A stretch of DNA of 33,577 nt from Elusimicrobiota bacterium (GCA_003450735.1 DMEZ01000071.1:68394-101970), one strand, 5' to 3'; numbered from the stretch's first letter, positions 17,649 through 25,180 are shown. Translations and numbers: made by a program. Notes: generated by a model from the sequence alone, not told the origin.

Positions 17649-18799
17649 CTCAGGATCTCCGCGGCGGCGGCGGCGCAGCCCTTGAGCTTTTTCACCCCGG
17701 CCCGCCCGGCGACGCGCAGGATGGGCCCGCCCAGCCCGCAGGGGCAGCGCCGCTCCACCGAGCCGAAGTCGCTCGAGAGCAGCGAGATGGAGGGGTAGCT
17801 GCGCAGGTAGGGGGTGATGAACTGAAGGAGGCCCTTGCGCCCGAAGGGCAGGACGCGCAGGCTCCCCGGATCGCGGACGAGGACGCGGGAGTAGACCGGG
17901 ATGTGGAAGTTCCCCAGCCGGCAGTCCACGTAGGGGACGCCGTGCTCGACCATGCCGAAGAGGTCGCGCACGCTGGAGGCGTCCAGACCCAGGGAGTCGG
18001 CCAGGGCCTTGCGCATCACGGCCTTGTCCAGGGCGCGGTCCTGCTGGTCCTTCCAGCCGCCTCCCGTGATGACCTTGCTCGCGGGATGCAGGAGGGCAGG
18101 GCGGTTATGCTTTCGTTTGAATTCCTCGCAGAGGCGCAAGGCGAAGGCGGGGAAGCCCACGAGGCGCGCCGGGCCGCGACCCACGTCGAGCTTCTCAAGG
18201 AAGGCGAGCGCGCCCTCGAGGTCGAAGCGGAAGCTCTTCGAGCCGTCTTCCCAGCGCAGGGCCCAGAACGCCTCGCCGGGTAGGGTGAAGCCGGTGAGCA
18301 GCTTGTCCGTCCAGGCGGTGCCGACCCCGCCGGCCACGGCGGGGTCGTAGGTGAAGCAGAGGTGGTCGGCGGCGGAGGAGAGGTCGGCCAGCCCGAGGCC
18401 GGAGAAGACCTGCCAGGCGATGCGCCGCACCCGCAGGAGCGAGACGGCATCGAGGAGGATGCGGCTCTTCTGGCCGCTCGTCCCGCTCGAGCTCAGCTCG
18501 AGCACGACCTCCCGCTTCGGGACGCTCGAGAGGTCTCGCTCCTTGAAGGCCGAGACGAAGAGGAAGGGCAGGCGGCGGAGATCCCGGAACGAACGCTCCT
18601 CGAACCGCTCCGCCCGACAGAGTCCGCCGAAGGCCGGGCAGGCGCGGCGGTGGTGGCGCACGGCCTCCCTCATCGCCTCGAGGAACAGCTCGTCGGCGGC
18701 GGGGCCGTGCTCGAAGGGCGGGTGCTCGAGGAGCCTCTCGACGGCGCTTCGGCCTGGGAGGGGGCGGGGCTCCGGGGAAGCCGAGGCGAGGGGGTCCAC
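17645..18799 (-). CDS. LuxE-like acyl-protein synthetase
   Basis: A 384-residue member of the LuxE family, which adenylates a fatty acid, moves it to its own cysteine and passes it to LuxC. Visible features are the P-loop LSSSGTSGQKSRILLD, DLFGMVEHGVPYVDC, a segment RRCPCGLGGPIL and a lone Cys at residue 375, nine residues from the C-terminus. In Photobacterium LuxE the acylated Cys (364) also lies nine residues from the end, so the acyl-Cys appears conserved. The GTG start at 18799 follows the GNAT stop by 2 nt; reading further upstream would run into the GNAT gene. No clear Shine-Dalgarno is seen, suggesting translational coupling. Substrate chain length is unknown. Confidence 0.85.
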   Translation of the reverse strand: MDPLASASPEPRPLPGRSAVERLLEHPPFEHGPAADELFLEAMREAVRHHRRACPAFGGLCRAERFEERSFRDLRRLPFLFVSAFKERDLSSVPKREVVLELSSSGTSGQKSRILLDAVSLLRVRRIAWQVFSGLGLADLSSAADHLCFTYDPAVAGGVGTAWTDKLLTGFTLPGEAFWALRWEDGSKSFRFDLEGALAFLEKLDVGRGPARLVGFPAFALRLCEEFKRKHNRPALLHPASKVITGGGWKDQQDRALDKAVMRKALADSLGLDASSVRDLFGMVEHGVPYVDCRLGNFHIPVYSRVLVRDPGSLRVLPFGRKGLLQFITPYLRSYPSISLLSSDFGSVERRCPCGLGGPILRVAGRAGVKKLKGCAAAAAEILR

Positions 18800-18801
18800 G
18801 C

Positions 18802-20004
18802 TCAGGCGCTCTTGAAGGCCATGTCGATGTAGAGCGCCTGCCAGATGCGCAGATACTCCTTGAGGAACTGCCGGTAGGCGGAGATGACCCGCACGTTGCG
18901 GAAATCGAGCATCTCGAAGGAGCGGGAGAAGATGAGGTAGTCCCAGCGCTTGGAGCCGACCCGGCGGAAGGCGGGGTAGTAGGCGCTCGGCAAAAAACGG
19001 GCCTCGAGGGCCTGGCGCTGGAGGTGGGGCGAGTAGGCGTCGACGAGGAGCTCGATGTAGCTCACGCCCATGTCGTTGAGGGCTTTCACCGCGCTGTTGA
19101 GCACCCACGAGTAGTCCTTCAGAGGCGTGCGCCCGCCGAGGATGACGCTGTAGTGGTCCATGGCCCCGTAGTGGACGAACACCTCCGTCTTCTGGTCGTG
19201 CGAGATGAGCAGGAGGTTGGGCTCATGGAAGGGGACGAAGCTCGTGCCGAACACGCCGGAGCTGCCCCTCCGGTCGAAGCGGCGCCCGACGAAGTGCGGG
19301 GCCAGGATGGCTTCGAGTGGGAAGGGCGGCTGCTCCGTGGGGGAGGTCCACACGGGGGCCTCCTGGAAGAGGGCCCGGCCGAGACCCACCTCCTTGGAGA
19401 CCAGGCGGTAGAGCGGGGCGAGCTCCGAGATGAGGACGGGCGGCGACTTGCGTCTCTTCAGCGCGGAGGGCTGGAAGGTGGCCGCCAGGCAGTGGGTCTC
19501 GTGTTCGAAGACCTTGTGGGCGTTGGGGAAGATGCCGAGCTTGGCGAAGCCGAGGTTCTCGGTGAGGCGCTGGGGGGCGGTCGTGACCGTGCGCGTGGTC
19601 GCGTAGACGGTGTCCACCGCGCCCCGGCCCCGCGTGAGCTCCTTCATGACCGCGTCCATCATCTCGTTGGCCAGGTTCTGCTTGCGGTACTCCTTGGAGA
19701 CCACCGCGCCGAAGGCCTTCGCGATGCGCTGGGCCGGGTCGAGCTGGTAGACCAGGCTCGCCACGATGCGCCCGCGCCGGTCCACCGTGCCCGTCGGGAG
19801 GGAGGCTCCCCGGCTCTCGGCCACGAGCCAATAGTAGCGGTCGCTCTCGATGGCCCGCCGCATGCGCGGGCGGTCGCTGATGAGGGGCATCGGGTAGTTC
19901 GCCCCGTACACCTCGGCGTAGAGCATCTGGATGCGGCGCAGGTCTTCGGCGCGGGCCCGGCGGAGGAACACGGAACGCCCGTCTTCGGTCTTGCGCGGGA
20001 TCAT
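18802..20004 (-). CDS. Two-part GNAT-fold acyltransferase
   Basis: A 400-residue protein. Residues 1 to about 180 form a GNAT domain: FLRRARAEDLRRIQMLY, then RIVASLVYQL, and GAVVSKEYRKQNLANEMM at the acetyl-CoA pyrophosphate-binding loop, followed by TENLGFAKLGIFPNAHKVF. The C-terminal half has a second GNAT-like pattern (VSYIELLVDAYSPHLQRQALEARFLPSAYYPAF), possibly a degenerate second domain. GNATs move acetyl or longer acyl groups from CoA to an amine. It is the first gene of the operon with the LuxE- and LuxC-like enzymes, so a long acyl group or an amine made from the aldehyde is a possible substrate (inference). The ATG lies 6 nt after a TAGAAT that overlaps the stop codon of the upstream gene. 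Confidence 0.75.
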   Translation of the reverse strand: MIPRKTEDGRSVFLRRARAEDLRRIQMLYAEVYGANYPMPLISDRPRMRRAIESDRYYWLVAESRGASLPTGTVDRRGRIVASLVYQLDPAQRIAKAFGAVVSKEYRKQNLANEMMDAVMKELTRGRGAVDTVYATTRTVTTAPQRLTENLGFAKLGIFPNAHKVFEHETHCLAATFQPSALKRRKSPPVLISELAPLYRLVSKEVGLGRALFQEAPVWTSPTEQPPFPLEAILAPHFVGRRFDRRGSSGVFGTSFVPFHEPNLLLISHDQKTEVFVHYGAMDHYSVILGGRTPLKDYSWVLNSAVKALNDMGVSYIELLVDAYSPHLQRQALEARFLPSAYYPAFRRVGSKRWDYLIFSRSFEMLDFRNVRVISAYRQFLKEYLRIWQALYIDMAFKSA

Positions 20005-20010
20005 GAGGCT

Positions 20011-20016
20011 ATTCTA
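20011..20016 (-). promoter_or_regulatory. -10 element of the GNAT/LuxE/LuxC operon, overlapping a stop codon
   Basis: On the minus strand TAGAAT is followed by AGCCTC and then the ATG at 20004, a 6-nt gap that predicts a leaderless mRNA. Its first three bases are the TAG stop codon of the upstream TPR gene (20016-20014). Confidence 0.6.
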
Positions 20017-21036
20017 CCGCTTCTGGGCGCGTTCCTGCGCGAGGCGGGCGGCGAGTTCCAGGAGGGTCTTCAGGTGCTTGTCCGTGTAGGCCAGGGAGGC
20101 CCTGCGCCGGATCGCGTCCGGGCCCTGGGTGAACACCGGGTCCACGACCGCGGCCTTCCGGAAGGAGGCCAGCGCCCGGTCGGGGGCCTTCTTCTTCCAC
20201 CAGGCGAGGGCCAGGCCGACGTAGGGGTCGGCCCGGTTCACGTCCACCTTCAGGGATTTCAGGAAGCTCTCCTTCGCCCGGTCGGGCTTCTCACGCTCGA
20301 GATGGACGAAGCCCAGGCCGTCGTACGCCGCGGCGGAGTTCCGGTCGATCTTCAGCGCCGCGAGGAAGTCCCCCTGCGCCAGGCCGAGGTTGCCCGAGAG
20401 GAGGGCGCAGTGCCCCCGGCTGTTGAAGGCCTCGACGTCCTTGGGGGAGAGCTTGAGTGCCGTGCCCAGGTCCTCGATGCCCAGCTTGAAGTCCCGCTCC
20501 CGGCAGCGGGCGATGCCCCGGTTGAGGAAGGGGTTGGGGCGCGCGGCGTCGAGCTCGACGGCCTTGTCGAAATCCTGGAACGCCTCCGGGCGCCGGCCCA
20601 GCTCGTGGCGGGCGATCGCGCGGTTGACGTAGGCCTCCGCGTAGTCCGGATCGAGGCCGATGGCCTTGTCGAGGTCCGCGAGGGCCCTGTCGTACTGGCG
20701 GAGCCGGGTATAGGCGATGCCTCGGCTGTTGAGGGGGAAAGGGTCTCCAGGGGAGAGGCCGATCGCCGAGCTGAAGTCGAGAACCGCCTGGCCGTAGCGC
20801 CGCTTCAGGACGAAGGCGTTGCCGCGCGCGCTCAGGACCGCGGCTTTGTTGAGCGTGCCGTCCGATTCCCGCCAGCGCTCCAGGGCCTTGCCGCAGTAGT
20901 CGATCCGGACCTCCGGGTCCTTCTCGGCGCGGGCCCGCTCGGCCCAGACCGAGAATCCTTCGGCCCCGGCCGGCGGAGGCGGGAAGGCGAGGAGGACGGC
21001 CGAGAGGAGGGCCCTCGCGTCCAAGATCGATCGCAC
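20014..21036 (-). CDS. Exported TPR-repeat protein
   Basis: A 340-residue protein with a probable signal peptide (ALLSAVLLAFPPPPAGA). About seven or eight tetratricopeptide repeats follow, recognisable by recurring A-x-x-x-R-G-x-A, YDRALADLDKAIGLDPD, AFQDFDKAVELD and SFLKSLKVDVN patterns. TPR arrays are protein-binding scaffolds; no catalytic domain is present. The GTG at 21036 was chosen because a -10-like GATACT ends 9 nt before it and a good signal peptide follows; longer readings cross that element and the divergent gene. It ends directly at the promoter of the GNAT operon. The partner is unknown; one could be the acyl-reductase module next door, but that is speculation. Confidence 0.8.
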   Translation of the reverse strand: MRSILDARALLSAVLLAFPPPPAGAEGFSVWAERARAEKDPEVRIDYCGKALERWRESDGTLNKAAVLSARGNAFVLKRRYGQAVLDFSSAIGLSPGDPFPLNSRGIAYTRLRQYDRALADLDKAIGLDPDYAEAYVNRAIARHELGRRPEAFQDFDKAVELDAARPNPFLNRGIARCRERDFKLGIEDLGTALKLSPKDVEAFNSRGHCALLSGNLGLAQGDFLAALKIDRNSAAAYDGLGFVHLEREKPDRAKESFLKSLKVDVNRADPYVGLALAWWKKKAPDRALASFRKAAVVDPVFTQGPDAIRRRASLAYTDKHLKTLLELAARLAQERAQKR

Positions 21037-21045
21037 CGGGAAAAA

Positions 21046-21056
21046 AGTATCATATT
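21046..21056. promoter_or_regulatory. Shared divergent promoter core of the TPR gene and the small secreted protein
   Basis: The AT-rich island holds GATACT (and TATGAT) on the minus strand, 9-12 nt before the TPR gene start, and TATCAT/CATATT on the plus strand, upstream of the secreted-protein gene. The two -10-like boxes overlap, so polymerase may bind in one direction at a time. Assignment is by pattern only. Confidence 0.4.
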
Positions 21057-21082
21057 CCGGCCTGCGCATCATGGAGGCTTTG

Positions 21083-21511
21083 ATGACCCGCGTCCTGCTC
21101 GCCGCCGCCCTGCTGGCTCCCGCCCTCTTCACGGCCGACGCCGCTCCGAAGCCGGAAGGCAAGCCCGTCCCGGTGGAGACCTCGCCCATCCGGAACCTCC
21201 TCGTCGAGTTCCGGCTGGAGTTCCGGGGCCAGACGCTCGCGCACCGGGTGCTCGCGCAGGAGAACACCCAGAACACCTATGCCGTCAAGGATCCGGCGGG
21301 CTCGAGCGTCCTCATCAACTCGACGCCGGCCGCGGTGCCGAACTCCCCGGGGCTCTACTCCGTGCAGTTCCAGTTCCAGTACCGCTCGGAGAAGGGGGCG
21401 GAGATCCAGCTCCAGAACGAGATCGTCGTGCGCGAGGGCAAGGACGCCCTCGTCCTCGACGACACGGACGCGCGTCTGACCCTGAAGGTCGCCCCGAAGG
21501 ACATCGAGTAG
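21083..21511 (+). CDS. Small secreted protein of unknown function
   Basis: A 142-residue protein with signal peptide LLAAALLAPALFTADA followed by a proline/lysine-rich linker. The rest alternates hydrophobic and polar residues in short stretches (NLLVEFRLEFRG, YSVQFQFQYRSEKG, ARLTLKVAP), which predicts an all-beta, possibly Ig-like fold. There are no cysteines in the mature part. The ATG at 21083 is preceded by GGAGG at 21073-21077; an in-frame ATG at 21071 contains that site and is less likely. It is 7 nt upstream of a membrane protein gene and probably co-transcribed. I do not recognise the family. Confidence 0.7.
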   Translation: MTRVLLAAALLAPALFTADAAPKPEGKPVPVETSPIRNLLVEFRLEFRGQTLAHRVLAQENTQNTYAVKDPAGSSVLINSTPAAVPNSPGLYSVQFQFQYRSEKGAEIQLQNEIVVREGKDALVLDDTDARLTLKVAPKDIE

Positions 21512-21518
21512 GACGGCC

Positions 21519-21998
21519 GTGGACCGCGAGCACTGGAAGACCGGCCTGGCCTCGGCCGCCGCGTTCTCCGCGGGGCTGCTCGTCCTGGCCGCCGCGCTGG
21601 CGCTCGGCATCGAGAGCCTGCTCCTGGGGCGCGTGAACGCGCTCTACTTCCTCCTGCTCCCGCTCCCGCCGCTTTTCTCCTGGCTCGCCGTGCGCAAGCT
21701 CAACCGTCTGGGCCTCGTCCGCTGCTGGTTCCCGGGCAACGTCGCGGCGGGCACCGCCATCGCCTTCCTCCTCGCGGCTCCGTTATCGGTCGCGGCCGCC
21801 TCCGCGGCGGTCCTGCAGCGCGGGATCTATTGGGATATGAGCTTTTGGGCCCTCATCTGCGGCCTCTCGGGTTTCGGCATGCTCCTGGGAGGAACTCTCG
21901 CCGCGATACCGGAAAAAACCTGTGTCCTGCGCATCCTGTTCTACGGGCTGGCCTCGGCCGCGTTCGTCGTCCTCGCCTGGACGGCGCTGGCCCTATGA
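21519..21998 (+). CDS. Small integral membrane protein of unknown function
   Basis: A 159-residue protein with about four or five hydrophobic helices (AAAFSAGLLVLAAALALGI, ALYFLLLPLPPLFSWLAV, GTAIAFLLAAPLSVAAASA, FWALICGLSGFGMLLGG, a last one near the end). Short charged loops follow a positive-inside pattern (VRKLNRLG). The GTG start is 7 nt after the secreted-protein stop. The stop lies 1 nt from the convergent rlmH stop. No known family is evident. Confidence 0.7.
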   Translation: MDREHWKTGLASAAAFSAGLLVLAAALALGIESLLLGRVNALYFLLLPLPPLFSWLAVRKLNRLGLVRCWFPGNVAAGTAIAFLLAAPLSVAAASAAVLQRGIYWDMSFWALICGLSGFGMLLGGTLAAIPEKTCVLRILFYGLASAAFVVLAWTALAL

Positions 21999-21999
21999 G

Positions 22000-22428
22000 C
22001 TATTTGTGGTAGGGGTGGTTCTTCTGGATGGTGCTGGCCCGGTATAGCGCTTCCAGGACGACCACCATAGCCAGGTCGTGCGGGAAGGTCAGCTTGGAGA
22101 GGCTCCAGCGGTGCTCGCACGCCTCGGCCAACCCTCGCGGAAGGCCCTCGGGCCCCCCGATCAGGAAGCAGAGCTCCCGTCCCTCGAAAGAGCGCTGGTC
22201 CAGGAAGCGGGCGAGCTCCGGACTCGAGAGCTGTCGGCCTTCCACGTCCAAGGCGACCTTGCACCCTTTCCCCGCCGCGGCCAGGAAGGCCGGAGTTTCG
22301 TCGCGCTTGTCGGGGATGTGCGTCGCGCGGAGCTGATGGTAGCGCCCGAGGCGGGAGAAGTACTCCTCCCACCCCGCGCGGGCGTAGGCCGGCTTCGGCT
22401 TCCCGACGGTGATCAGGTGCAGCTTCAT
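22000..22428 (-). CDS. rlmH: 23S rRNA (pseudouridine-1915 N3) methyltransferase RlmH
   Basis: A 142-residue SPOUT methyltransferase that methylates the N3 of pseudouridine 1915 in 23S rRNA helix 69, using S-adenosylmethionine. It begins MKLHLITVGKPK and ends with the knot motifs FLIGGPEGLP and a tail SKLTFPHDLAMVVVLEALYRA ending in NHPYHK; the family almost always ends in HPYHK/R. Length is typical. ATG at 22428 lies 6 nt after TACAAT, so the mRNA may be leaderless. It diverges from the receiver-kinase gene. Confidence 0.97.
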   Translation of the reverse strand: MKLHLITVGKPKPAYARAGWEEYFSRLGRYHQLRATHIPDKRDETPAFLAAAGKGCKVALDVEGRQLSSPELARFLDQRSFEGRELCFLIGGPEGLPRGLAEACEHRWSLSKLTFPHDLAMVVVLEALYRASTIQKNHPYHK

Positions 22429-22434
22429 GCCGTG

Positions 22435-22440
22435 ATTGTA
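22435..22440 (-). promoter_or_regulatory. -10 element of rlmH (leaderless type)
   Basis: On the minus strand TACAAT, then CACGGC, then ATG. The exact 6-nt gap puts +1 on the start codon. It is back to back with the -10 of the divergent receiver-kinase gene 21 nt away. Confidence 0.6.
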
Positions 22441-22461
22441 GCACGCGCGAGGACAGTATCG

Positions 22462-22467
22462 TAGAAT
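22462..22467 (+). promoter_or_regulatory. -10 element of the receiver-histidine-kinase gene
   Basis: TAGAAT predicts transcription starting at about 22473-22474. Unlike most promoters in this window it is followed by a leader of about 68 nt that contains a perfect hairpin and a Shine-Dalgarno site. Confidence 0.5.
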
Positions 22468-22473
22468 CTCCAG

Positions 22474-22541
22474 GCTTGGCCCCTCGGCTTTCCTGTAGGC
22501 TGCAAACGCCGAGGGGCCATGCGAAAGGAGAACTGCATCGC
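22474..22541 (+). promoter_or_regulatory. Structured 5' leader: 12-bp hairpin with possible pseudoknot over the ribosome binding site
   Basis: Bases 22477-22488 (TGGCCCCTCGGC) are perfectly complementary to 22508-22519 (GCCGAGGGGCCA), a 12-bp stem with a 19-nt loop (22489-22507). The loop bases 22489-22494 (TTTCCT) can pair with 22526-22531 (AGGAGA), six contiguous pairs including one G-U. That stretch contains the Shine-Dalgarno core, which lies about 11 nt before the ATG at 22542. The result would be an H-type pseudoknot that hides the ribosome binding site. No T-run follows the stem, so it is not a plain terminator. It does not match a riboswitch class I know. Confidence 0.5.
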
Positions 22542-24068
22542 ATGGAAGCGGCTGCGACCAAGGTGCTGGTCATCGAGAGCGACCCCAAGGAGGGCCGCCT
22601 GCTCGAGCTCGCCCTCGCCTGGGAGAAATCCCCCGGCTTCACCGTGGAGTGGGCGAAGACCCTCGCCGAGGGCCTCGAGCACATCCGTGAGGGCAAGCCC
22701 GACGTCATTTTGCTCGACCTGCGTCTGCAGGACCGCTCGGGGCTCGCCGTCTTCCAGGAGGTCCACGCGGCGGCGTCGGGGACCCCCGTCGTGCTTTTGA
22801 CCGGCGCGGGCGACGAGGCCGTCGCCCTCGAGGCGGTGCAGAAGGGGGCGCAGGACTACGTCGCGACCGGGGTGGCCGACGTGCCCCTGCTCTCGCGCAC
22901 CCTGCGCTACGCCGTCGAGCGCAAGAGGGCCGAACAGAGGGAGGAGAAGCTCAAGGAGGAGTTCCTCCACAACGTCAGCCACGAGCTCAAGACCCCGCTC
23001 ACCGCCTTCAAGCAGGCCGTGGCCTTGACCCTCAGCGGCATCCCGGGCCCCTTGAACGAGGACCAGAAGAGGATCCTGGACATCGCCAACCGCAGCGCCG
23101 ACCACCTCGCGACGATGATCGACGACCTGCTGGACGTCACCCGGTCGGAGAGCGGCAAGATGACCTTCGAGCCCGTGCGCATGGCGCTGGGGGACGTCGT
23201 CCGGGACGTCCTCGAGACGGAGCGGGTGGCCACGGCGAAGAAGGACATCGCTTTGGACGGGGACGGCGCCGGGGAGCTCCCGCCCGTCTACGCGGACCCC
23301 GTCCGCGTCAAGCAGACCCTCATCAACCTCATCGACAACGCGTTCAAGTTCACGCCTCCGGGCGGGCGCATCGCGGTCTCGGCCCGCCTCAGCGAGAGGC
23401 ACCCGGGCGCCGTCGAGGTCTCGGTCTCCGACTCGGGCTGCGGCATCCCCCGGGAGGCGCTCCTCGACGTGTTCGAGCGGCTCTACCAGGTGAAGGGGCG
23501 CCCCGCCGAGACCGGCGGGCGCAAAGGCCTCGGCATCGGGCTCTTCATCTGCAAGCAGATCGTCGAGCGGCAGGGGGGGCGCATCTGGGTGGAGAGCGAG
23601 CTCGGCAAGGGGAGCGTCTTCACCTTCACCCTGCCGGTCTTCTCCCTCGAGAAGCTCCTCCTGCCGGTGCTCCAGCGCCCCGGGGAACTGCTCCTCCTCA
23701 CGGTGCGCATCGGGCCCAAGGAGAGGCGCATCCCGGGGGAGGACACCCCGAGCGTGGTCGCCGAGACGCGCGACGTGCTCGGGCACAACCTCTACCCCGG
23801 TGACCTCCTCATGCCCGAGATCGTCCCCGGCGGGCAGCTGGACCTCGTCTTCCTGGCGGTCTCCATCGACCCGAAGGTGGCGCCCAACATGATCCGGCGC
23901 CTCGAGGTCGCCCTGGTCGGCGCCCACAACCTGCGCAGCAAGCACCTCCACCCGAGCATCGCCTTCGACGTCGTGCCCCTGGACCGCTCGGGCTCCCCGG
24001 AGCAGGCGGCCGCGAAGGCGGCCCGCCTCATCGAGGAGCTGACGGCCAAGAAGGTCTCAGAGCGCTAG
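22542..24068 (+). CDS. Receiver-histidine kinase hybrid with degenerate GGDEF-like C-terminal domain
   Basis: A 508-residue soluble signalling protein. Residues 1-125 are a receiver domain: acidic residues E12/D14, phospho-acceptor D59 in ILLDLRL, T87 and K101. Residues 135-205 are the dimerisation domain with H147 in NVSHELKTPLT. Residues 250-365 are the ATPase domain: NLIDNAFKFTPPGG, SDSGCGIP, GLGIGLFICKQIVE and GKGSVFTFTLP. Residues 370-480 form an extra domain with alternating strands and a LYPGDLLMPEIV segment that recalls a GGDEF fold without its active motif. No transmembrane helix is present, so it takes its input from a partner kinase acting on D59 or from a cytoplasmic cue. The start at 22542 follows AAGGAG. 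Targets are unknown. It overlaps the convergent GT4 gene by 12 nt. Confidence 0.88.
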   Translation: MEAAATKVLVIESDPKEGRLLELALAWEKSPGFTVEWAKTLAEGLEHIREGKPDVILLDLRLQDRSGLAVFQEVHAAASGTPVVLLTGAGDEAVALEAVQKGAQDYVATGVADVPLLSRTLRYAVERKRAEQREEKLKEEFLHNVSHELKTPLTAFKQAVALTLSGIPGPLNEDQKRILDIANRSADHLATMIDDLLDVTRSESGKMTFEPVRMALGDVVRDVLETERVATAKKDIALDGDGAGELPPVYADPVRVKQTLINLIDNAFKFTPPGGRIAVSARLSERHPGAVEVSVSDSGCGIPREALLDVFERLYQVKGRPAETGGRKGLGIGLFICKQIVERQGGRIWVESELGKGSVFTFTLPVFSLEKLLLPVLQRPGELLLLTVRIGPKERRIPGEDTPSVVAETRDVLGHNLYPGDLLMPEIVPGGQLDLVFLAVSIDPKVAPNMIRRLEVALVGAHNLRSKHLHPSIAFDVVPLDRSGSPEQAAAKAARLIEELTAKKVSER

Positions 24069-25172
24069 CAGGCCCTCGTAGAGGGCCCGCGTCTTGTCGA
24101 AGTTCGAATCCCAGGTGTTGCCGCGGACGGCGGCCGGGCCGGTCTGGGAGAGCGCGCTCCTCAAAGCCGCATCCTTCGCCAGCCGCGAGAGGTCCGAGCG
24201 GAGGCCCTCGACGCTCGGCGCGTCCGGCAGCAGGCCCTCGTAGACCGAACCGGTCAGCAGTTCCGAGGCGCCCACCCGCCGGCTCGTGAGCACCGGCACC
24301 CCGCAGGCCAGGGCCTCCTGCACGCTCTGGCCGAACTCCTCGTAGAGGGCGGGGTGGCAGTAGACGTCGAGAGCGTGGTAGAAGCGCTCGACCTTCGGCG
24401 TGGGGGGGAGGAAGCGGATTCGCCCGCCCAGGCCCGTCTGCGCCGCGAGCTCCCGGTAGGGGGCCAGGCGGCTCTCCTGCCCGAGGATGAGCGCATGGAC
24501 GTCCGGAAGCCCCGCGCGGGCGAGGGCCTCGAGGAACAGGGCGACCCCGCGCTTCCTGAAGTCCCCGGAGGTGATGAGCCCGATGAGGAAGGCGCCCTCC
24601 GGGACGCCGAGCTCCCGGCGCGCGGCGGGGCCGAGGGCGGCCCGGTCCTCCGGCCGGAAGCGGGCCGGGTCGTGGCCGGGGTGGACGACGGCGATCTTGC
24701 CCGCGGCCACGCCGAATCGGGCGCAGACTTCCTGCTTCATCAGGCCCGAATTCGCGACGAGGAGCCGGAACCGCCCCTCCCTCAGGATGCGCGCGTGCAT
24801 CCAGCCTGGGCCGGAGGAAGCCGGCAGGGGCGTCCCATGGACGGCCTCGTGCGCGGCGTGCACGCAGTTGTGCAGGCTCAGCACGTCCTGCGAAAGGGTG
24901 TCGCCGTGGCCGCAGACCAGGTCGAAGCGTTCGCCTGAAACGGCGCGCTCGAAGAGCCAGGCGAAGAGGCGGCGCTTGAGGCGGCTGCCCCAGCGCCAGC
25001 GGAGGAGCTTGCGGGGCACGGCGCCGCAGGCCCGGGCGCGCTCCGCGTCCAGGCGCTCGGCGAAGAGGTGCACCTCCCAGCCCAGGGCGGCGAAGCGGCG
25101 CGCGTGCTCGAAGACGGTCGTCTCGGTGCCGGTCAGGCCGGCGAGCGTGCGCGCGGCGATGGCGAGCTTCAT
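24057..25172 (-). CDS. GT4-family glycosyltransferase
   Basis: A 371-residue GT-B fold enzyme. The N-terminal domain starts MKLAIAARTLAGLTGTETTV with the glycine-containing acceptor loop, followed by VHLFAERLDA. The C-terminal donor-binding domain has FLIGLITSGDFRKRG, HALILGQESR, VERFYHALDVYCHPALYEEFG with the E-x7-E type motif, and SVQEALACGVPVLTS. These match GT4 transferases, near the LPS glucosyltransferase WaaG/RfaG. It likely adds a sugar to an envelope glycan or lipid-linked acceptor at the cytoplasmic face of the membrane. The ATG at 25172 lies 8 nt after an extended -10; upstream in-frame codons contain that promoter. It diverges from the caspase-like gene by 54 nt. Confidence 0.88.
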   Translation of the reverse strand: MKLAIAARTLAGLTGTETTVFEHARRFAALGWEVHLFAERLDAERARACGAVPRKLLRWRWGSRLKRRLFAWLFERAVSGERFDLVCGHGDTLSQDVLSLHNCVHAAHEAVHGTPLPASSGPGWMHARILREGRFRLLVANSGLMKQEVCARFGVAAGKIAVVHPGHDPARFRPEDRAALGPAARRELGVPEGAFLIGLITSGDFRKRGVALFLEALARAGLPDVHALILGQESRLAPYRELAAQTGLGGRIRFLPPTPKVERFYHALDVYCHPALYEEFGQSVQEALACGVPVLTSRRVGASELLTGSVYEGLLPDAPSVEGLRSDLSRLAKDAALRSALSQTGPAAVRGNTWDSNFDKTRALYEGLLAL

Positions 25173-25180
25173 CGAGGCAT

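Noticed and set aside
15135..20004. A bioluminescence (lux) operon
   Set aside because: LuxC- and LuxE-like genes are present but no luciferase subunits, LuxD or flavin reductase are in the window.
22476..22541. Earlier start for the receiver-kinase gene
   Set aside because: The added residues would be translated from the hairpin leader. The ATG at 22542 has a Shine-Dalgarno site and begins just before the receiver fold.
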